This document shows, piece after piece, positions 48,102 through 58,281 of a DNA stretch of 64,000 nt. Below the pieces are notes generated by a model. That model was not told the DNA's origin, searched no databases, and was given only the letters and a program-made list of their open reading frames with translations. The position numbers and the translations under genes are program-made. The stretch is from Enterobacter hormaechei subsp. hoffmannii (lineage in GTDB: Bacteria; Pseudomonadota; Gammaproteobacteria; Enterobacterales; Enterobacteriaceae). The stretch's first letter is position 1. The number at the start of each line of letters is the position of its first letter. The stretch covers positions 3,658,001 to 3,722,000 of the forward strand of contig NZ_CP017186.1 of the NCBI RefSeq assembly GCF_001729745.1. Direction: 5' to 3'.

Positions 48102-48660
48102 TTGTAGGTCGGGTAAGCGTGAGCGCCACCCGACACACAGACCGCACGAACATTGTAGGTCGGGTAAGTGTAAGCGCCACCCGACACACAGACCGCACGA
48201 ACATTGTAGGTCGGGTAAGCGTAAGCGCCACCCGACACACAGACCGCACGACCGTTGTAGGTCGGGTAAGCGTGAGCGCCACCCGACACCACAGACCGCA
48301 CGAACATTGTAGGTCGGGTAAGCGTGAGCGCCACCCGACACACAGACCGCACGAACATTGTAGGTCGGGTAAGTGTAAGCGCCACCCGACACACAGACCG
48401 CACGAACATTGTAGGTCGGGTAAGCGTAAGCGCCACCCGACACACAGACCGCACGACCGTTGTAGGTCGGGTAAGCGTGAGCGCCACCCGACACCACAGA
48501 CCGCACGAACATTGTAGGTCGGGTAAGCGTGAGCGCCACCCGACACACAGACCGCACGACCGTTGTAGGTCGGGTAAGCGTAAGCGCCACCCGACACACA
48601 GACCGCACAAACATTGTAGGTCGGGTAAGCGTAATCGCCACCCGACACCACAGACCGCAC
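48102..48660. repeat. Tandem array of 11 REP-type hairpin units, 51-52 bp each
   Basis: Units start at 48102, 48153, 48204, 48255, 48307, 48358, 48409, 48460, 48512, 48563 and 48614. Each contains hairpin arms GTCGGGT/ACCCGAC with an inner GCG/CGC stem and a 4-nt loop. Units 1-4 and 5-8 form two identical 205-bp higher-order copies; units 9-11 are a partial, recombined third. Differences between units fall in the loop, in one wobble pair, in CACACAG/CACCACAG and in GAACA/GACCG. It ends 2 nt before the serA stop. Open frames in it are artefacts. Confidence 0.93.
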
Positions 48661-48662
48661 TA

Positions 48663-49895
48663 TCAGTACAGCAGACGCGCGCGAATCGTCCCCGGAATGG
48701 CCTTCATGCTCTGCAATGCTTTCTCGGCAATGTCTTCATCCGCTTCAATATCAATCACCACATAACCCATCTGCGCGTTCGTTTGCAGATACTGCGCGGC
48801 AATGTTGACGCCCTGTTCGGCAAAGATCTGGTTGATAGCAGTCAGCACGCCCGGACGGTTTTCGTGAATGTGCAGCAGACGACGCCCGCCGTGTAGCGGC
48901 AGAGACACTTCCGGGAAGTTCACCGCAGAGAGCGTTGAACCGTTGTCGGAATATTTGCTCAGCTTGCCCGCCACTTCCAGGCCGATATTCTCCTGCGCTT
49001 CCTGAGTAGAACCGCCGATGTGCGGCGTCAGGATCACGTTATCGAACTCGCACAGTGGAGAGGTGAACGGATCGCTGTTGGTGGCCGGTTCCGTCGGGAA
49101 CACGTCAATCGCCGCACCCGCCAGATGCTTACGCTTCAGCGCATCGCACAGCGCAGGAATATCGACTACTGTACCGCGCGCGGCGTTGATCAGCAGTGAG
49201 CCCGGCTTCATCAGCGCCAGCTCTTCCGCTCCCATCATGTTTTTGGTGGACGCATTTTCCGGCACGTGCAGGCTGACCACGTCACTCATGTTCAGCAGGT
49301 CAGAAAGATGCTGCACCTGCGTCGCGTTACCCAGCGGCAGTTTGTTTTCGATATCGTAGAAAAACACGTGCATGCCAAGGGATTCCGCCAGAATACCGAG
49401 CTGCGTACCGATGTGGCCGTAACCAATAATCCCGAGTTTTTTACCACGCGCTTCGTAGGAGCCCGCGGCCAGTTTATTCCACACGCCGCGGTGCGCTTTG
49501 GCGTTAGCTTCCGGAATACCGCGAAGGAGCAGCAGCAGCTCGCCAATCACCAGCTCCGCCACGGAACGGGTGTTGGAGAACGGGGCGTTAAAAACCGGGA
49601 TACCGCGTTTTGCGGCGGCATTCAGATCAACCTGATTGGTACCGATACAGAAACAGCCAATCGCCACCAGCTTTTCCGCCGCAGCAATAACGTCTTCAGT
49701 CAGTTGGGTACGGGATCGCAGGCCAATGAAATGGGCATCACGGATGGACGCTTTCAGCTCTTCAGTATCCAGCGCGCCTTTGTGAAATTCGATGTTGGTG
49801 TAACCTGCAGCGCGAAGGCTATCGAGCGCTTTCTGGTGCACGCCTTCAACCAGCAGGAATTTAATCTTGTCTTTCTCCAGTGATACCTTTGCCAT
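48663..49895 (-). CDS. serA: D-3-phosphoglycerate dehydrogenase
   Basis: First enzyme of serine synthesis, feedback-inhibited by serine. Seen: 410 aa as in E. coli; NAD motif G-Y-G-H-I-G-T-Q-L (about 158-166), catalytic Arg, Glu and His in A-R-G, E-P and L-T-P-H-I-G-G-S, and a C-terminal ACT domain (H-I-H-E-N-R-P-G-V-L) that binds serine. The 265-bp gap upstream (49896-50160) holds its promoter and the rpiA 3' end; Lrp control is expected from E. coli but was not verified. Confidence 0.98.
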   Translation of the reverse strand: MAKVSLEKDKIKFLLVEGVHQKALDSLRAAGYTNIEFHKGALDTEELKASIRDAHFIGLRSRTQLTEDVIAAAEKLVAIGCFCIGTNQVDLNAAAKRGIPVFNAPFSNTRSVAELVIGELLLLLRGIPEANAKAHRGVWNKLAAGSYEARGKKLGIIGYGHIGTQLGILAESLGMHVFFYDIENKLPLGNATQVQHLSDLLNMSDVVSLHVPENASTKNMMGAEELALMKPGSLLINAARGTVVDIPALCDALKRKHLAGAAIDVFPTEPATNSDPFTSPLCEFDNVILTPHIGGSTQEAQENIGLEVAGKLSKYSDNGSTLSAVNFPEVSLPLHGGRRLLHIHENRPGVLTAINQIFAEQGVNIAAQYLQTNAQMGYVVIDIEADEDIAEKALQSMKAIPGTIRARLLY

Positions 49896-50136
49896 TTACC
49901 CGACCCTGTTTTTATCTGAACTGATGTTGTGCTGGATATAAATCCCGTGCAGCCAACATATCAAAAAAAACTATTGCAGCAATATGAACGTTTGCGTCGG
50001 CACTCTGAAGAAAAGTCATACAGAGCAAAATGACAGAGGAAAATGCTATGGAAATTTACAAACGCGGAAGGATCGGCAAAAGAGGCGGAAAAACGTGACA
50101 CAAGTCACCGAATTTAGCTTTTCAAAATTTTTTAGC

Positions 50137-50154
50137 GGGGGGAGCGCTCCCCCC
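50137..50154. terminator. Perfect 18-bp GC palindrome after rpiA
   Basis: GGGGGGAGCGCTCCCCCC lies 6 nt past the rpiA stop (minus strand). A-rich rather than T-rich sequence follows in the rpiA direction, so classical termination is doubtful; preceding T-runs would suit only plus-strand transcripts in reverse. It could be a 3'-end stabiliser. Confidence 0.5.
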
Positions 50155-50160
50155 GTCAGA

Positions 50161-50820
50161 TCATTTTACGATGGTTTTTACACCGTCAGCCGTGCCGATC
50201 AGCGCCACGTCCGCGCCACGGTTGGCAAATAACCCTACGGTAACGACGCCCGGAATGCCGTTAATCGCATTTTCCAGCGCAATGGCATCGAGGATCTCAA
50301 GGCCGTGAACGTCGAGGATCACGTTGCCGTTGTCGGTCACCACACCCTGACGGTATTCCGGACGACCACCCAGCTTCACCAGTTGACGTGCCACGGCACT
50401 GCGTGCCATCGGGATCACTTCGACCGGCAGCGGGAAACTCCCCAGAATGTCGACCTGCTTGGAGGCGTCCGCGATGCAGATGAACTTATCCGCCACGGAG
50501 GCAATGATTTTTTCGCGGGTCAGCGCCGCGCCACCGCCTTTGATCATCTGCATGTGGCCGTTGATTTCATCCGCGCCATCAACGTAAATGCCCAGACGGT
50601 CCACTTCGTTGAGGTCGAAAACAGTGATGCCGAGGCTTTTCAGCTTTTCCGTGGAAGCATCGGAGCTCGAAACCGCGCCCTCGATTTGCCCCTTCATCGT
50701 GCCCAGCGCATCGATAAAGTGTGCCGCCGTCGATCCCGTACCAACACCGACAATGGTACCCGGCTGTACGTACTGGAGAGCCGCCCATCCTACTGCTTTT
50801 TTCAGTTCATCCTGCGTCAT
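50161..50820 (-). CDS. rpiA: Ribose-5-phosphate isomerase A
   Basis: Interconverts ribose 5-phosphate and ribulose 5-phosphate in the pentose phosphate pathway. Seen: 219 aa; G-V-G-T-G-S-T-A (25-32), D-G-A-D-E-I (about 81-86), and [11 protein letters not shown] (about 94-104). Divergent from argP over 127 bp, as in E. coli. Confidence 0.98.
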   Translation of the reverse strand: MTQDELKKAVGWAALQYVQPGTIVGVGTGSTAAHFIDALGTMKGQIEGAVSSSDASTEKLKSLGITVFDLNEVDRLGIYVDGADEINGHMQMIKGGGAALTREKIIASVADKFICIADASKQVDILGSFPLPVEVIPMARSAVARQLVKLGGRPEYRQGVVTDNGNVILDVHGLEILDAIALENAINGIPGVVTVGLFANRGADVALIGTADGVKTIVK

Positions 50821-50947
50821 GATCGTTTTGCCTGTGGTGTGAAAACTCAGGGCGCATTATAGAACACGTCGAATGGATTTCGTCTGCCACGAAGGGAAAA
50901 TTGTGTCATAGTGCAGATTAAGCAAAATTAAGGAGTCAGCCAGAGCA

Positions 50948-51841
50948 ATGAAACGTCCGGACTACAGAACACTACAGGCACTTGATGCAGTTATTCGTGA
51001 ACGCGGTTTTGAGCGCGCGGCGCAAAAGCTGTGCATCACCCAGTCCGCCGTATCACAGCGTATCAAACAACTTGAAAACATGTTCGGGCAGCCGCTGCTG
51101 GTGCGTACCGTACCGCCGCGTCCAACGGAGCAAGGACAAAAGCTCCTCGCCCTGCTACGTCAGGTTGAACTGCTGGAAGATGAGTGGCTGGGCGATGAAC
51201 AGACCGGCTCCACGCCGCTGCTGCTGTCGCTGGCGGTGAACGCCGACAGTCTGGCAACCTGGCTGCTGCCGGCCCTTGCGCCGGTGCTGGCCGACTCCCC
51301 TATCCGCCTGAATCTCCAGGTTGAAGATGAAACCCGCACCCAGGAACGTCTGCGTCGCGGCGAAGTGGTTGGTGCCGTCAGTATTCAGCCTCAGGCGCTG
51401 CCAAGCTGTCTGGTGGATCAGTTGGGCGCGCTGGATTACCTCTTCGTCGGTTCAAAAGCCTTTGCCGAGCGCTATTTCCCGAACGGTGTGACCCGCGCCG
51501 CGCTGCTAAAAGCCCCTGCCGTCGCGTTCGACCATCTGGACGATATGCATCAGGCCTTCCTGCAACAAAACTTCGATTTGCCGCCGGGCAGCGTGCCGTG
51601 TCATATCGTTAACTCGTCCGAAGCCTTTGTGCAGCTTGCACGTCAGGGAACCACCTGCTGCATGATCCCGCATCTGCAGATTGAGAAAGAGTTGAAAAGC
51701 GGTGAGCTGATTGATTTAACTCCGGGGCTGTATCAGCGCCGGATGCTGTACTGGCACCGTTTTGCGCCGGAAAGCCGCATGATGCGCAACGTCACCGACG
51801 CGCTGCTGGCGTTTGGGCATAAGGTGTTAAGACAGGATTGA
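50948..51841 (+). CDS. argP: LysR-family regulator ArgP (IciA)
   Basis: Activates argO and other genes in response to Arg and Lys, and also binds oriC in vitro. Seen: 297 aa; LysR helix-turn-helix about 18-42 ([22 protein letters not shown]), effector domain C-terminal. Its target argO lies two genes downstream on the opposite strand. A REP follows the stop. Confidence 0.97.
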   Translation: MKRPDYRTLQALDAVIRERGFERAAQKLCITQSAVSQRIKQLENMFGQPLLVRTVPPRPTEQGQKLLALLRQVELLEDEWLGDEQTGSTPLLLSLAVNADSLATWLLPALAPVLADSPIRLNLQVEDETRTQERLRRGEVVGAVSIQPQALPSCLVDQLGALDYLFVGSKAFAERYFPNGVTRAALLKAPAVAFDHLDDMHQAFLQQNFDLPPGSVPCHIVNSSEAFVQLARQGTTCCMIPHLQIEKELKSGELIDLTPGLYQRRMLYWHRFAPESRMMRNVTDALLAFGHKVLRQD

Positions 51842-51848
51842 AAAACAA

Positions 51849-51880
51849 GCCGGGTGGCGGCTTCGCCTTACCCGGCCTAC
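51849..51880. repeat. REP palindrome between argP and yggE
   Basis: GCCGGGTGGCGGC, then TTCG, then CCTTACCCGGCCTAC, in the gap between the convergent genes. Confidence 0.85.
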
Positions 51881-51883
51881 GGG

Positions 51884-52606
51884 TTACTGAGCTGGCTTTT
51901 CAGTCGGCTCCAGCTGGAACACCACATCAACCTGATCGTCGAACTGAATGGTTGGCTGCTCGTAGGTTTCCTGAGCAGAAACCGGCGCGGCGTCCGCTTT
52001 CATCATCCGCACCATCGGGCTTGGCTGGTAGTTTGAGACGTGGTAACGCACGCTGTAAACCGGACCGAGCTTGCTCTTGAAGCCGGATGCCAGCTGCTGT
52101 GCCTGATGAATGGCATCATCAATCGCCGCTTTACGCGCTTCGTCTTTATACTTCTCCGGTTGCGCAACGCCCAGCGAGACGGAACGAATTTCGTTCAGCC
52201 CTGCCTTCAGCGCACCATCCAGCAATCCGTTGAGCTTATCAAGCTGGCGCACGGTCACTTCTACAGTACGCACGGCGCGATAGCCTTTCAGGATGCTTTT
52301 GCCGTTCTGGTAATCGTAATCCGGTTGAGTACGCAGGTTCGCAGAGCTGATGTCTTTTTTCGCGACACCGTTCTGTTCCAGGAAAGAGAGGTATTGCGCA
52401 ACACGATCGTCTGCCTGTTTCTTGGCGGAAGCAGCATCTTTCGCCGCCACGTTCACTTCAATTGCCAGGGTTGCAACATCCGGTACCGCATCCACGCTTG
52501 CCGTACCTGAAGTGACAATGTGCGGGCCGTTTGGCAGTTCATTCGCCTGCACCGACACCGCACCTAAACTTACTAATGCCGCCAGGGCCATCACCTTAAA
52601 CTTCAC
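51884..52606 (-). CDS. yggE: Periplasmic SIMPL-domain protein YggE
   Basis: Oxidative-stress-related periplasmic protein of the SIMPL/DUF541 family. Seen: 240 aa from GTG 52606; signal peptide about 1-20 (VSVQA-NE); DUF541 core. An ATG two codons upstream (52612) has GGAGG only 1 nt away, whereas GGAGG is 7 nt before the GTG, and E. coli YggE starts at the same MKFKV, so GTG is preferred. Confidence 0.93.
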   Translation of the reverse strand: MKFKVMALAALVSLGAVSVQANELPNGPHIVTSGTASVDAVPDVATLAIEVNVAAKDAASAKKQADDRVAQYLSFLEQNGVAKKDISSANLRTQPDYDYQNGKSILKGYRAVRTVEVTVRQLDKLNGLLDGALKAGLNEIRSVSLGVAQPEKYKDEARKAAIDDAIHQAQQLASGFKSKLGPVYSVRYHVSNYQPSPMVRMMKADAAPVSAQETYEQPTIQFDDQVDVVFQLEPTEKPAQ

Positions 52607-52698
52607 TGTCATTCCTCCATGTTGCGAAGAGTGCCCTGTTAACAGGGCTCATGCCAGCAAGCTTAGCGGGTCTTGTTCAGATGTCCATAAGACAACGC

Positions 52699-53334
52699 TT
52701 AGTTGAACAATCCCTGTACGTGATGAATGCCCTCTTTCGCCAGCTGGAAGGCAATAAACCACATCACCAGCCCCACCAGGGTATTGATAATGCGCTGCGC
52801 TTTGGCGGTACGCAGTCGTGGCGCCAGCCACGCCGCCAGGATCGCAAGACCAAAGAACCAGAGGAAGGAGGCGCTGACCGTACCGAGCGCAAACCAGCGT
52901 TTCGGCTCAACGTCCAGCTGTCCACCCAGGCTGCCGAGCACCACGAACGTATCAAGATAAACGTGCGGGTTAAGCCATGTCACGGCGAGCATGGTGACGA
53001 TAATCTTCCAGCGCCCTTGCTTCATCACTTCGGCGCTCGCCAGCTCAAGATTGCTGCTCATGGCCGTTTTCAGGGCGCCAAACCCGTACCACAGCAGAAA
53101 CGCTACGCCGCCCCAGGTAACCAGCGCCAGCAGCCACGGCGACTGCATCAACAGGGCGCTGCCGCCAAAGATCCCGGCGCAAATCAGCAGCAGATCGCTC
53201 ACCGCGCACAGCAGGGCAATCATCAGATGGTACTGACGGCGGATGCCCTGATTCATCACGAACGCATTTTGTGGACCAAGGGGAAGGATCATGGCCGCAC
53301 CTAACGCAAGCCCTTGAAAATAGTAAGATAACAT
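52699..53334 (-). CDS. argO: Arginine exporter ArgO
   Basis: LysE-family inner-membrane exporter of arginine and canavanine. Seen: 211 aa; six hydrophobic helices, LysE signature [10 protein letters not shown], and W-L-N-P-H-V-Y-L-D. ArgP is its known activator and is encoded 860 bp away. A LysR-type operator in the upstream gap was not resolved by eye. Confidence 0.97.
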   Translation of the reverse strand: MLSYYFQGLALGAAMILPLGPQNAFVMNQGIRRQYHLMIALLCAVSDLLLICAGIFGGSALLMQSPWLLALVTWGGVAFLLWYGFGALKTAMSSNLELASAEVMKQGRWKIIVTMLAVTWLNPHVYLDTFVVLGSLGGQLDVEPKRWFALGTVSASFLWFFGLAILAAWLAPRLRTAKAQRIINTLVGLVMWFIAFQLAKEGIHHVQGLFN

Positions 53335-53439
53335 AACGTAATTCTCGCAGAGTTGTCCTGGGGCAGACTATACTGCGGGAACGACATTAGAGGAAATGGA
53401 TAATATTAATTGGGGATTAGCGAGGCTAATAAAAGAAAA

Positions 53440-53470
53440 GCCCGGTGTCGCTGACGCTTACCGGGCCTAC
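53440..53470. repeat. REP palindrome between argO and mscS
   Basis: GCCCGGTGTCGC, TGAC, GCTTACCGGGCCTAC: imperfect hairpin 7 nt after the mscS stop. Confidence 0.8.
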
Positions 53471-53477
53471 GGAGACG

Positions 53478-54332
53478 TTACTCTGCTTCTTTGACTTTTT
53501 TGACGTTTACGTCCATCTGCGGGTACGGGAAGCTGATGCCGTTAGCATCGAAGTCACGCTTAATGCGCTCCAGCACATCCCAGTATACGTTTTGCAGATC
53601 GCTGCTTTTGCTCCAGATGCGCACCACAAAATTAATGGATGATGCGCCCAGTTCATTCAGACGAACGGTCTGCTCGCGGTCCTTCAGAATACGGTCATCT
53701 GAAGCAATGATGTTGGTAATCAGAGACTTCACCTGATCGATATCGGAATCGTACGCCACGCTGATGATCAGCTCGTTACGACGCACCGGCTCGCGGGAGA
53801 AGTTAATGATATTGCCGGCAATGATTTTCCCGTTCGGTACCACCACAATACGACCGTCGACAGTACGCAGAGTGGTAGAGAAAATCTGTACCTGCAACAC
53901 GGTACCCGCGATCCCGCCTAAATCCACGTATTCACCGGAACGGAACGGACGGAAGGTTACCAGCAGTACGCCCGCCGCCAGGTTCGACAGCGAACCCTGT
54001 AATGCCAGACCAATGGCCAGACCGGCAGCACCGAGCACAGCGATGACGGATGCCGTCTGCACGCCGACACGCCCCAGCGCCGCAATCAGCGTAAAGGCGA
54101 TGATGCCGTAACGCACAAGCGCGGAGAGGAAATCGGCGACCGTGGCGTCAATGTGACGTGCAACCATCACTCGATTGACCGCGTTCGATACGATACGCGC
54201 CACGATCATCCCGACAATGATGATGGCAATAGCGGCAACAATATTCACAGCGTAGCTCAGCAGTAGCGCCTGGTTGCGCACCAGCCAGTTACCCGCGTGA
54301 TTGATGCTGTCTACAACATCAAGTTGTTCCAT
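53478..54332 (-). CDS. mscS: Small-conductance mechanosensitive channel
   Basis: Heptameric tension-gated channel protecting against hypo-osmotic shock. Seen: 284 aa; three N-terminal helices, pore helix TM3 with the small-residue pattern [20 protein letters not shown], and beta plus alpha/beta cytosolic domains. Same neighbour order (argO, mscS, fbaA) as E. coli. Confidence 0.97.
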   Translation of the reverse strand: MEQLDVVDSINHAGNWLVRNQALLLSYAVNIVAAIAIIIVGMIVARIVSNAVNRVMVARHIDATVADFLSALVRYGIIAFTLIAALGRVGVQTASVIAVLGAAGLAIGLALQGSLSNLAAGVLLVTFRPFRSGEYVDLGGIAGTVLQVQIFSTTLRTVDGRIVVVPNGKIIAGNIINFSREPVRRNELIISVAYDSDIDQVKSLITNIIASDDRILKDREQTVRLNELGASSINFVVRIWSKSSDLQNVYWDVLERIKRDFDANGISFPYPQMDVNVKKVKEAE

Positions 54333-54470
54333 TTATTCTTCCTTTTGCTAAACCAAAACACAAAATCTATCCCTTAAGGGGACAGGCAGGTCAGTAAAGG
54401 GTAAACAAAAAGAGCGGGTAATGCCAAACAGATCACAAAATCAGGTATTGCAGGATATTGAAAAAGCATA

Positions 54471-54496
54471 AAAAAAGGCCCGCATTTGCGGGCCTT
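54471..54496 (-). terminator. Intrinsic terminator of fbaA
   Basis: In the minus direction: 10-bp stem AAGGCCCGCA/TGCGGGCCTT around a TT dinucleotide, then TTTTTT, 25 nt past the fbaA stop. Confidence 0.9.
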
Positions 54497-54520
54497 CTGA
54501 TGTGCTGTCAGCAGTACAAA

Positions 54521-55600
54521 TTACAGAACGTCAACCGCGTTCAGTTCTTTGAATGCCTGCTCCAGACGAGTAATCATAGAAGTCTGGGCAGCGCGCAGCC
54601 ATACGCGTGGATCGTAGTATTTCTTGTTCGGCTGGTCTTCGCCTTTCGGGTTGCCCAGCTGACCTTGCAGGTAAGCTTCGTTGGTTTTGTAGTATTGCAG
54701 GATACCGTCCCAGGTTGCCCACTGGGTGTCGGTATCGATGTTCATTTTCACTACGCCGTAGCTTACGGAATCTTTGATTTCCTGAGCAGAAGAACCGGAA
54801 CCGCCGTGGAAGACGAAGTTCAGGCTGTTGTGCGGCAGGTTGTGTTTCTTAGACACATATTCCTGAGAATCACGCAGGATGGTCGGGGTCAGAACCACGT
54901 TACCTGGCTTGTACACGCCGTGCACGTTTCCGAAGGATGCTGCGATGGTGAAGCGTGGGCTGATTTTGCTCAGCTCGGTGTAAGCGTAATCAACGTCTTC
55001 TGGCTGAGTGTACAGAGCAGAAGCGTCCATGTGGCTGTTGTCCACACCGTCTTCTTCACCGCCGGTGCAACCCAGTTCGATTTCCAGGGTCATGCCCATT
55101 TTGGACATACGCGCCAGGTACTTAGAGCAGATCTCGATGTTTTCTTCCAGAGACTCTTCGGACAGGTCGATCATGTGAGAAGAGAACAGTGGCTTACCGG
55201 TTGCTGCGAAGTGTTTTTCACCTGCGTCCAGCAGACCGTCGATCCATGGCAGCAGTTTTTTCGCGCAGTGGTCAGTGTGCAGGATAACCGGAACACCGTA
55301 GTGCTCAGCCATCTGGTGAACATGATGTGCGCCAGAGATAGCACCCAGGATAGCAGCGCCCTGAGGAACGTCAGTTTTCACGCCTTTACCTGCGATGAAC
55401 GCAGCGCCGCCGTTAGAGAACTGAACGATAACCGGTGCTTTAACTTTTGCAGCGGTTTCCAGTACGGCGTTGATGGAGTCGGTACCTACGCAGTTAACTG
55501 CTGGCAGAGCGAAGTTGTTTTCTTTAGCTACCTGGAACACTTTCTGTACGTCATCACCAGTGATAACGCCAGGTTTTACGAAATCAAAAATTTTAGACAT
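54521..55600 (-). CDS. fbaA: Fructose-bisphosphate aldolase, class II
   Basis: Zn-dependent cleavage of fructose 1,6-bisphosphate. Seen: 359 aa; H-T-D-H-C-A (Zn and catalytic Asp), N-S-H-M-D-A, V-F-H-G-G-S-G-S and K-M-N-I-D-T-D. Last gene of epd-pgk-fbaA, 92 nt after pgk, with its own terminator. Confidence 0.98.
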   Translation of the reverse strand: MSKIFDFVKPGVITGDDVQKVFQVAKENNFALPAVNCVGTDSINAVLETAAKVKAPVIVQFSNGGAAFIAGKGVKTDVPQGAAILGAISGAHHVHQMAEHYGVPVILHTDHCAKKLLPWIDGLLDAGEKHFAATGKPLFSSHMIDLSEESLEENIEICSKYLARMSKMGMTLEIELGCTGGEEDGVDNSHMDASALYTQPEDVDYAYTELSKISPRFTIAASFGNVHGVYKPGNVVLTPTILRDSQEYVSKKHNLPHNSLNFVFHGGSGSSAQEIKDSVSYGVVKMNIDTDTQWATWDGILQYYKTNEAYLQGQLGNPKGEDQPNKKYYDPRVWLRAAQTSMITRLEQAFKELNAVDVL

Positions 55601-55692
55601 GTTGCTTAGTCCTGTATCTTCGGCCGTTAGAAAAGGTGCGAGCTCTGATAAGCGCGCTGAAAATTGGGCAGGTTTCCCTGCCCCTGAATGGC

Positions 55693-56856
55693 TTACTTCT
55701 TAGCGCGCTCTTCGAGCATTGCTACTGCTGGCAGGACTTTGCCTTCCACGAATTCGAGGAATGCGCCGCCACCAGTGGAGATGTAGGAGATCTTGTCAGC
55801 GATACCGAACAGGTCGATAGCTGCCAGGGTGTCACCACCGCCTGCGATAGAGAACGCTTCGCTGTCTGCGATAGCGTTAGCCACGATTTCAGTCCCTTTG
55901 CGGAAGTTCGGGAATTCGAACACGCCGACAGGACCGTTCCACAGGATAGTTTTTGCGTTTTTCAGGATTTCAGCCAGTTTCTGTGCAGAAACGTCGCCCA
56001 GGTCCAGAATCTGCTCTTCATCTTTGATGTCGTTAACAGATTTCAGGGTTGCAGTAGCAGTTTCGGAGAACTCGGTTGCCACGCGAACGTCAGTTGGAAC
56101 CGGGATATCACAGGTACCCAGCAGACGTTTGGCTTCGTCAACCAGATCCGCTTCGTAGAGGGATTTACCCACGTTGTGGCCTTGCGCAGCAACGAAGGTG
56201 TTCGCGATACCACCGCCAACGATCAGCTGGTCAGCGATTTTGGACAGGGAATCCAGAACGGTCAGTTTGGTAGAAACTTTAGAACCACCAACGATAGCGA
56301 CCATAGGACGAGCAGGTTCTTTCAGTGCTTTACCCAGCGCTTCCAGTTCATCAGCCAGCAGTGGACCTGCACAGGCGACGTCTGCGAATTTACCGATACC
56401 GTGGGTAGAAGCCTGCGCACGGTGAGCCGTACCGAATGCATCCATCACGAATACGTCGCACAGCGCAGCGTATTTTTTGGACAGGGTTTCGTCGTCTTTC
56501 TTTTCGCCTTTGTTGAAGCGAACGTTTTCCAGAACAACCAGCTCACCTTCAGCAACTTCTACGCCGTCCAGATAATCTTTCACCAGGCGAACCGGGCTGG
56601 ACAGTTTGTCTTTCAGGTAATTAACAACCGGCAGCAGAGAGAACTCTTCGTTGTACTCGCCTTCAGTTGGACGGCCCAGGTGGGAGGTGACCATCACTTT
56701 AGCGCCCTGCTTCAGAGCCAGTTCAATGGTTGGCAGAGATGCACGGATACGCGCGTCGCTGGTCACTTTGCCATCTTTAACCGGTACGTTCAGATCGGCA
56801 CGGATGAAAACGCGTTTACCTGCCAGATCCAGATCGGTCATCTTAATTACAGACAT
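55693..56856 (-). CDS. pgk: Phosphoglycerate kinase
   Basis: Glycolytic ATP-generating kinase. Seen: 387 aa; R-A-D-L-N-V-P (19-25), T-S-H-L-G-R-P (about 57-63), nucleotide loop G-G-S-K-V-S-T-K and C-terminal S-T-G-G-G-A-F-L-E. 49 nt after epd. Confidence 0.98.
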   Translation of the reverse strand: MSVIKMTDLDLAGKRVFIRADLNVPVKDGKVTSDARIRASLPTIELALKQGAKVMVTSHLGRPTEGEYNEEFSLLPVVNYLKDKLSSPVRLVKDYLDGVEVAEGELVVLENVRFNKGEKKDDETLSKKYAALCDVFVMDAFGTAHRAQASTHGIGKFADVACAGPLLADELEALGKALKEPARPMVAIVGGSKVSTKLTVLDSLSKIADQLIVGGGIANTFVAAQGHNVGKSLYEADLVDEAKRLLGTCDIPVPTDVRVATEFSETATATLKSVNDIKDEEQILDLGDVSAQKLAEILKNAKTILWNGPVGVFEFPNFRKGTEIVANAIADSEAFSIAGGGDTLAAIDLFGIADKISYISTGGGAFLEFVEGKVLPAVAMLEERAKK

Positions 56857-56905
56857 GGTGAATCCTCTCGTTGATTCTTAAAGTTTTGCAAGCGCAAGGT
56901 GCGCT

Positions 56906-57925
56906 CTACCTGAAACCTTTTGCGGCCATAGCTAACGTGGTGTCGAGCATTCGGTTAGCAAAGCCCCATTCGTTATCACACCAGACCAGCGTCTTGATGA
57001 GGTGCGCACCACTGACTCGCGTCTGCGTGCCATCCACGATGGCGCTGTGCGGGTCGTGGTTAAAATCTACTGAGACCAACGGTAATTCCGTATAGTCAAC
57101 TATACCATGAAATGCTCCCTGTGCCGCTTTTTGCAGCAACAGGTTGACTTCACAGGCTTTTACCGGTTTTTTCACCGTCACGCTAAGATCGATTGCGGTG
57201 ACGTTTATCGTCGGGACGCGCACGGCAATCGCTTCGAAACGGTCGTTAAACTGCGGGAAAATACGCGTGATCCCGGCAGCCAGTTTCGTATCCACCGGAA
57301 TGATGGACTGGCTCGCCGCGCGAGTGCGTCGTAAATCCGGATGGTAGGCGTCGATAACCTGCTGATCGTGCATGGCGGAGTGAATCGTGGTCACGGTACC
57401 GGATTCAATGCCATACGCATCGTCTAACAGTTTAATGACCGGAATAATGCAGTTGGTGGTACAGGAGGCGTTGGAGACAATGCGGTGTTCAGCCTGCAGC
57501 TCGTGCTGGTTGACACCAAACACGACGGTGGCGTCGAGGTCGTGACTGCCGGGATGGGAGAACAGCACTTTTTTCGCTCCAGCATTCAGATGCGCTTCGC
57601 CATGTTCACGGTTACCGTACACGCCGGTACAGTCCAGCACCACATCCACACCCAATTCGCGCCAGGGCAGCTCTTCAATACTGTTCTCATGCAGCACGCG
57701 GATGGCATCGTCACCGACGAACAGCTGTTCCCTTTCCTGGCGAACGTCCCAGGCAAAGCGACCGTGGCTGGTGTCATATTTCAACAAATGCGCCATGCCC
57801 GCAGCATCCGCCAGTTCATTGATTGCCACCACGGTGATTTCCGCACGACGCCCGGATTCATATAAAGCACGAACCACGTTGCGCCCGATGCGACCGAAGC
57901 CATTAATCGCTACGCGTACGGTCAT
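56906..57925 (-). CDS. epd: Erythrose-4-phosphate dehydrogenase
   Basis: GAPDH-like enzyme making 4-phosphoerythronate for pyridoxal phosphate synthesis. Seen: 339 aa; N-G-F-G-R-I-G-R-N (8-16) Rossmann motif; catalytic Cys in S-N-A-S-C-T-T-N-C; the [10 protein letters not shown] segment that marks Epd against GapA. First gene of epd-pgk-fbaA; CRP and Cra sites lie upstream. Confidence 0.97.
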   Translation of the reverse strand: MTVRVAINGFGRIGRNVVRALYESGRRAEITVVAINELADAAGMAHLLKYDTSHGRFAWDVRQEREQLFVGDDAIRVLHENSIEELPWRELGVDVVLDCTGVYGNREHGEAHLNAGAKKVLFSHPGSHDLDATVVFGVNQHELQAEHRIVSNASCTTNCIIPVIKLLDDAYGIESGTVTTIHSAMHDQQVIDAYHPDLRRTRAASQSIIPVDTKLAAGITRIFPQFNDRFEAIAVRVPTINVTAIDLSVTVKKPVKACEVNLLLQKAAQGAFHGIVDYTELPLVSVDFNHDPHSAIVDGTQTRVSGAHLIKTLVWCDNEWGFANRMLDTTLAMAAKGFR

Positions 57926-58047
57926 AGATCTCCTGCAAAGCTATCCCTGAGTTTGAGGTGGCTGAAAGAGTAATCCAGCGACGCCCGAAGGGGAATCCTT
58001 GCTGTCACAAACTGCGATTGATTGGTCAATTGTCGAACATTTAATCG

Positions 58048-58063
58048 ACTGAAACGCTTCAGC
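58048..58063 (-). promoter_or_regulatory. Cra (FruR) operator upstream of epd
   Basis: ACTGAAACGCTTCAGC fits the Cra consensus GCTGAAWCGWTTYAGC except at the first base and one central base. It lies about 125-140 nt upstream of epd. Cra control of epd-pgk is known in E. coli. Confidence 0.72.
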
Positions 58064-58117
58064 AAGAATAAGCGAATCGGGGAATAAAAGGAATCTCTGT
58101 CCAGATGAATAAGCGAG

Positions 58118-58139
58118 CTATATGACTTGCATCACATTT
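58118..58139. promoter_or_regulatory. CRP site in the epd-tktA gap
   Basis: TATGA-CTTGCA-TCACA (58121-58136): 9 of 10 core bases match TGTGA-N6-TCACA. It lies about 200 nt upstream of epd, where E. coli also carries a CRP site. Confidence 0.6.
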
Positions 58140-58195
58140 TCGGTGGAATAATTTACAGAGCAGTTACATGTCTGAGGAATCGTGCATACAAAAAA

Positions 58196-58272
58196 GCCGG
58201 GTGGCGCTAACGCTTACCCGGCCTACATTTTATGCCATTTGTAGGCCCGGTAAGCGTTAGCGCCACCGGGCA
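58196..58272. repeat. BIME: two opposed REPs between tktA and epd
   Basis: REP 1 58196-58226 (GCCGGGTGGCGC... TACCCGGCCTAC) and REP 2 58241-58272 (GTAGGCCCGGTAAGC... CCACCGGGCA) face each other 14 nt apart, directly after the tktA stop. Confidence 0.85.
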
Positions 58273-58281
58273 AAACGGCAA

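Noticed and set aside
48067..48660. Long open frames in several phases on both strands within the repeat array
   Set aside because: They arise because 51-bp units keep the frame; the peptides are simple periodic repeats with no start-site support.
48102..48660. CRISPR array
   Set aside because: The segments between hairpins are near-identical rather than unique spacers, the period is 51-52 bp of REP sequence, and no cas gene is nearby.
49984..50232. 82-codon plus-strand frame running into the rpiA 3' end
   Set aside because: Crosses the palindrome and the end of rpiA on the opposite strand; no ribosome site or family features.
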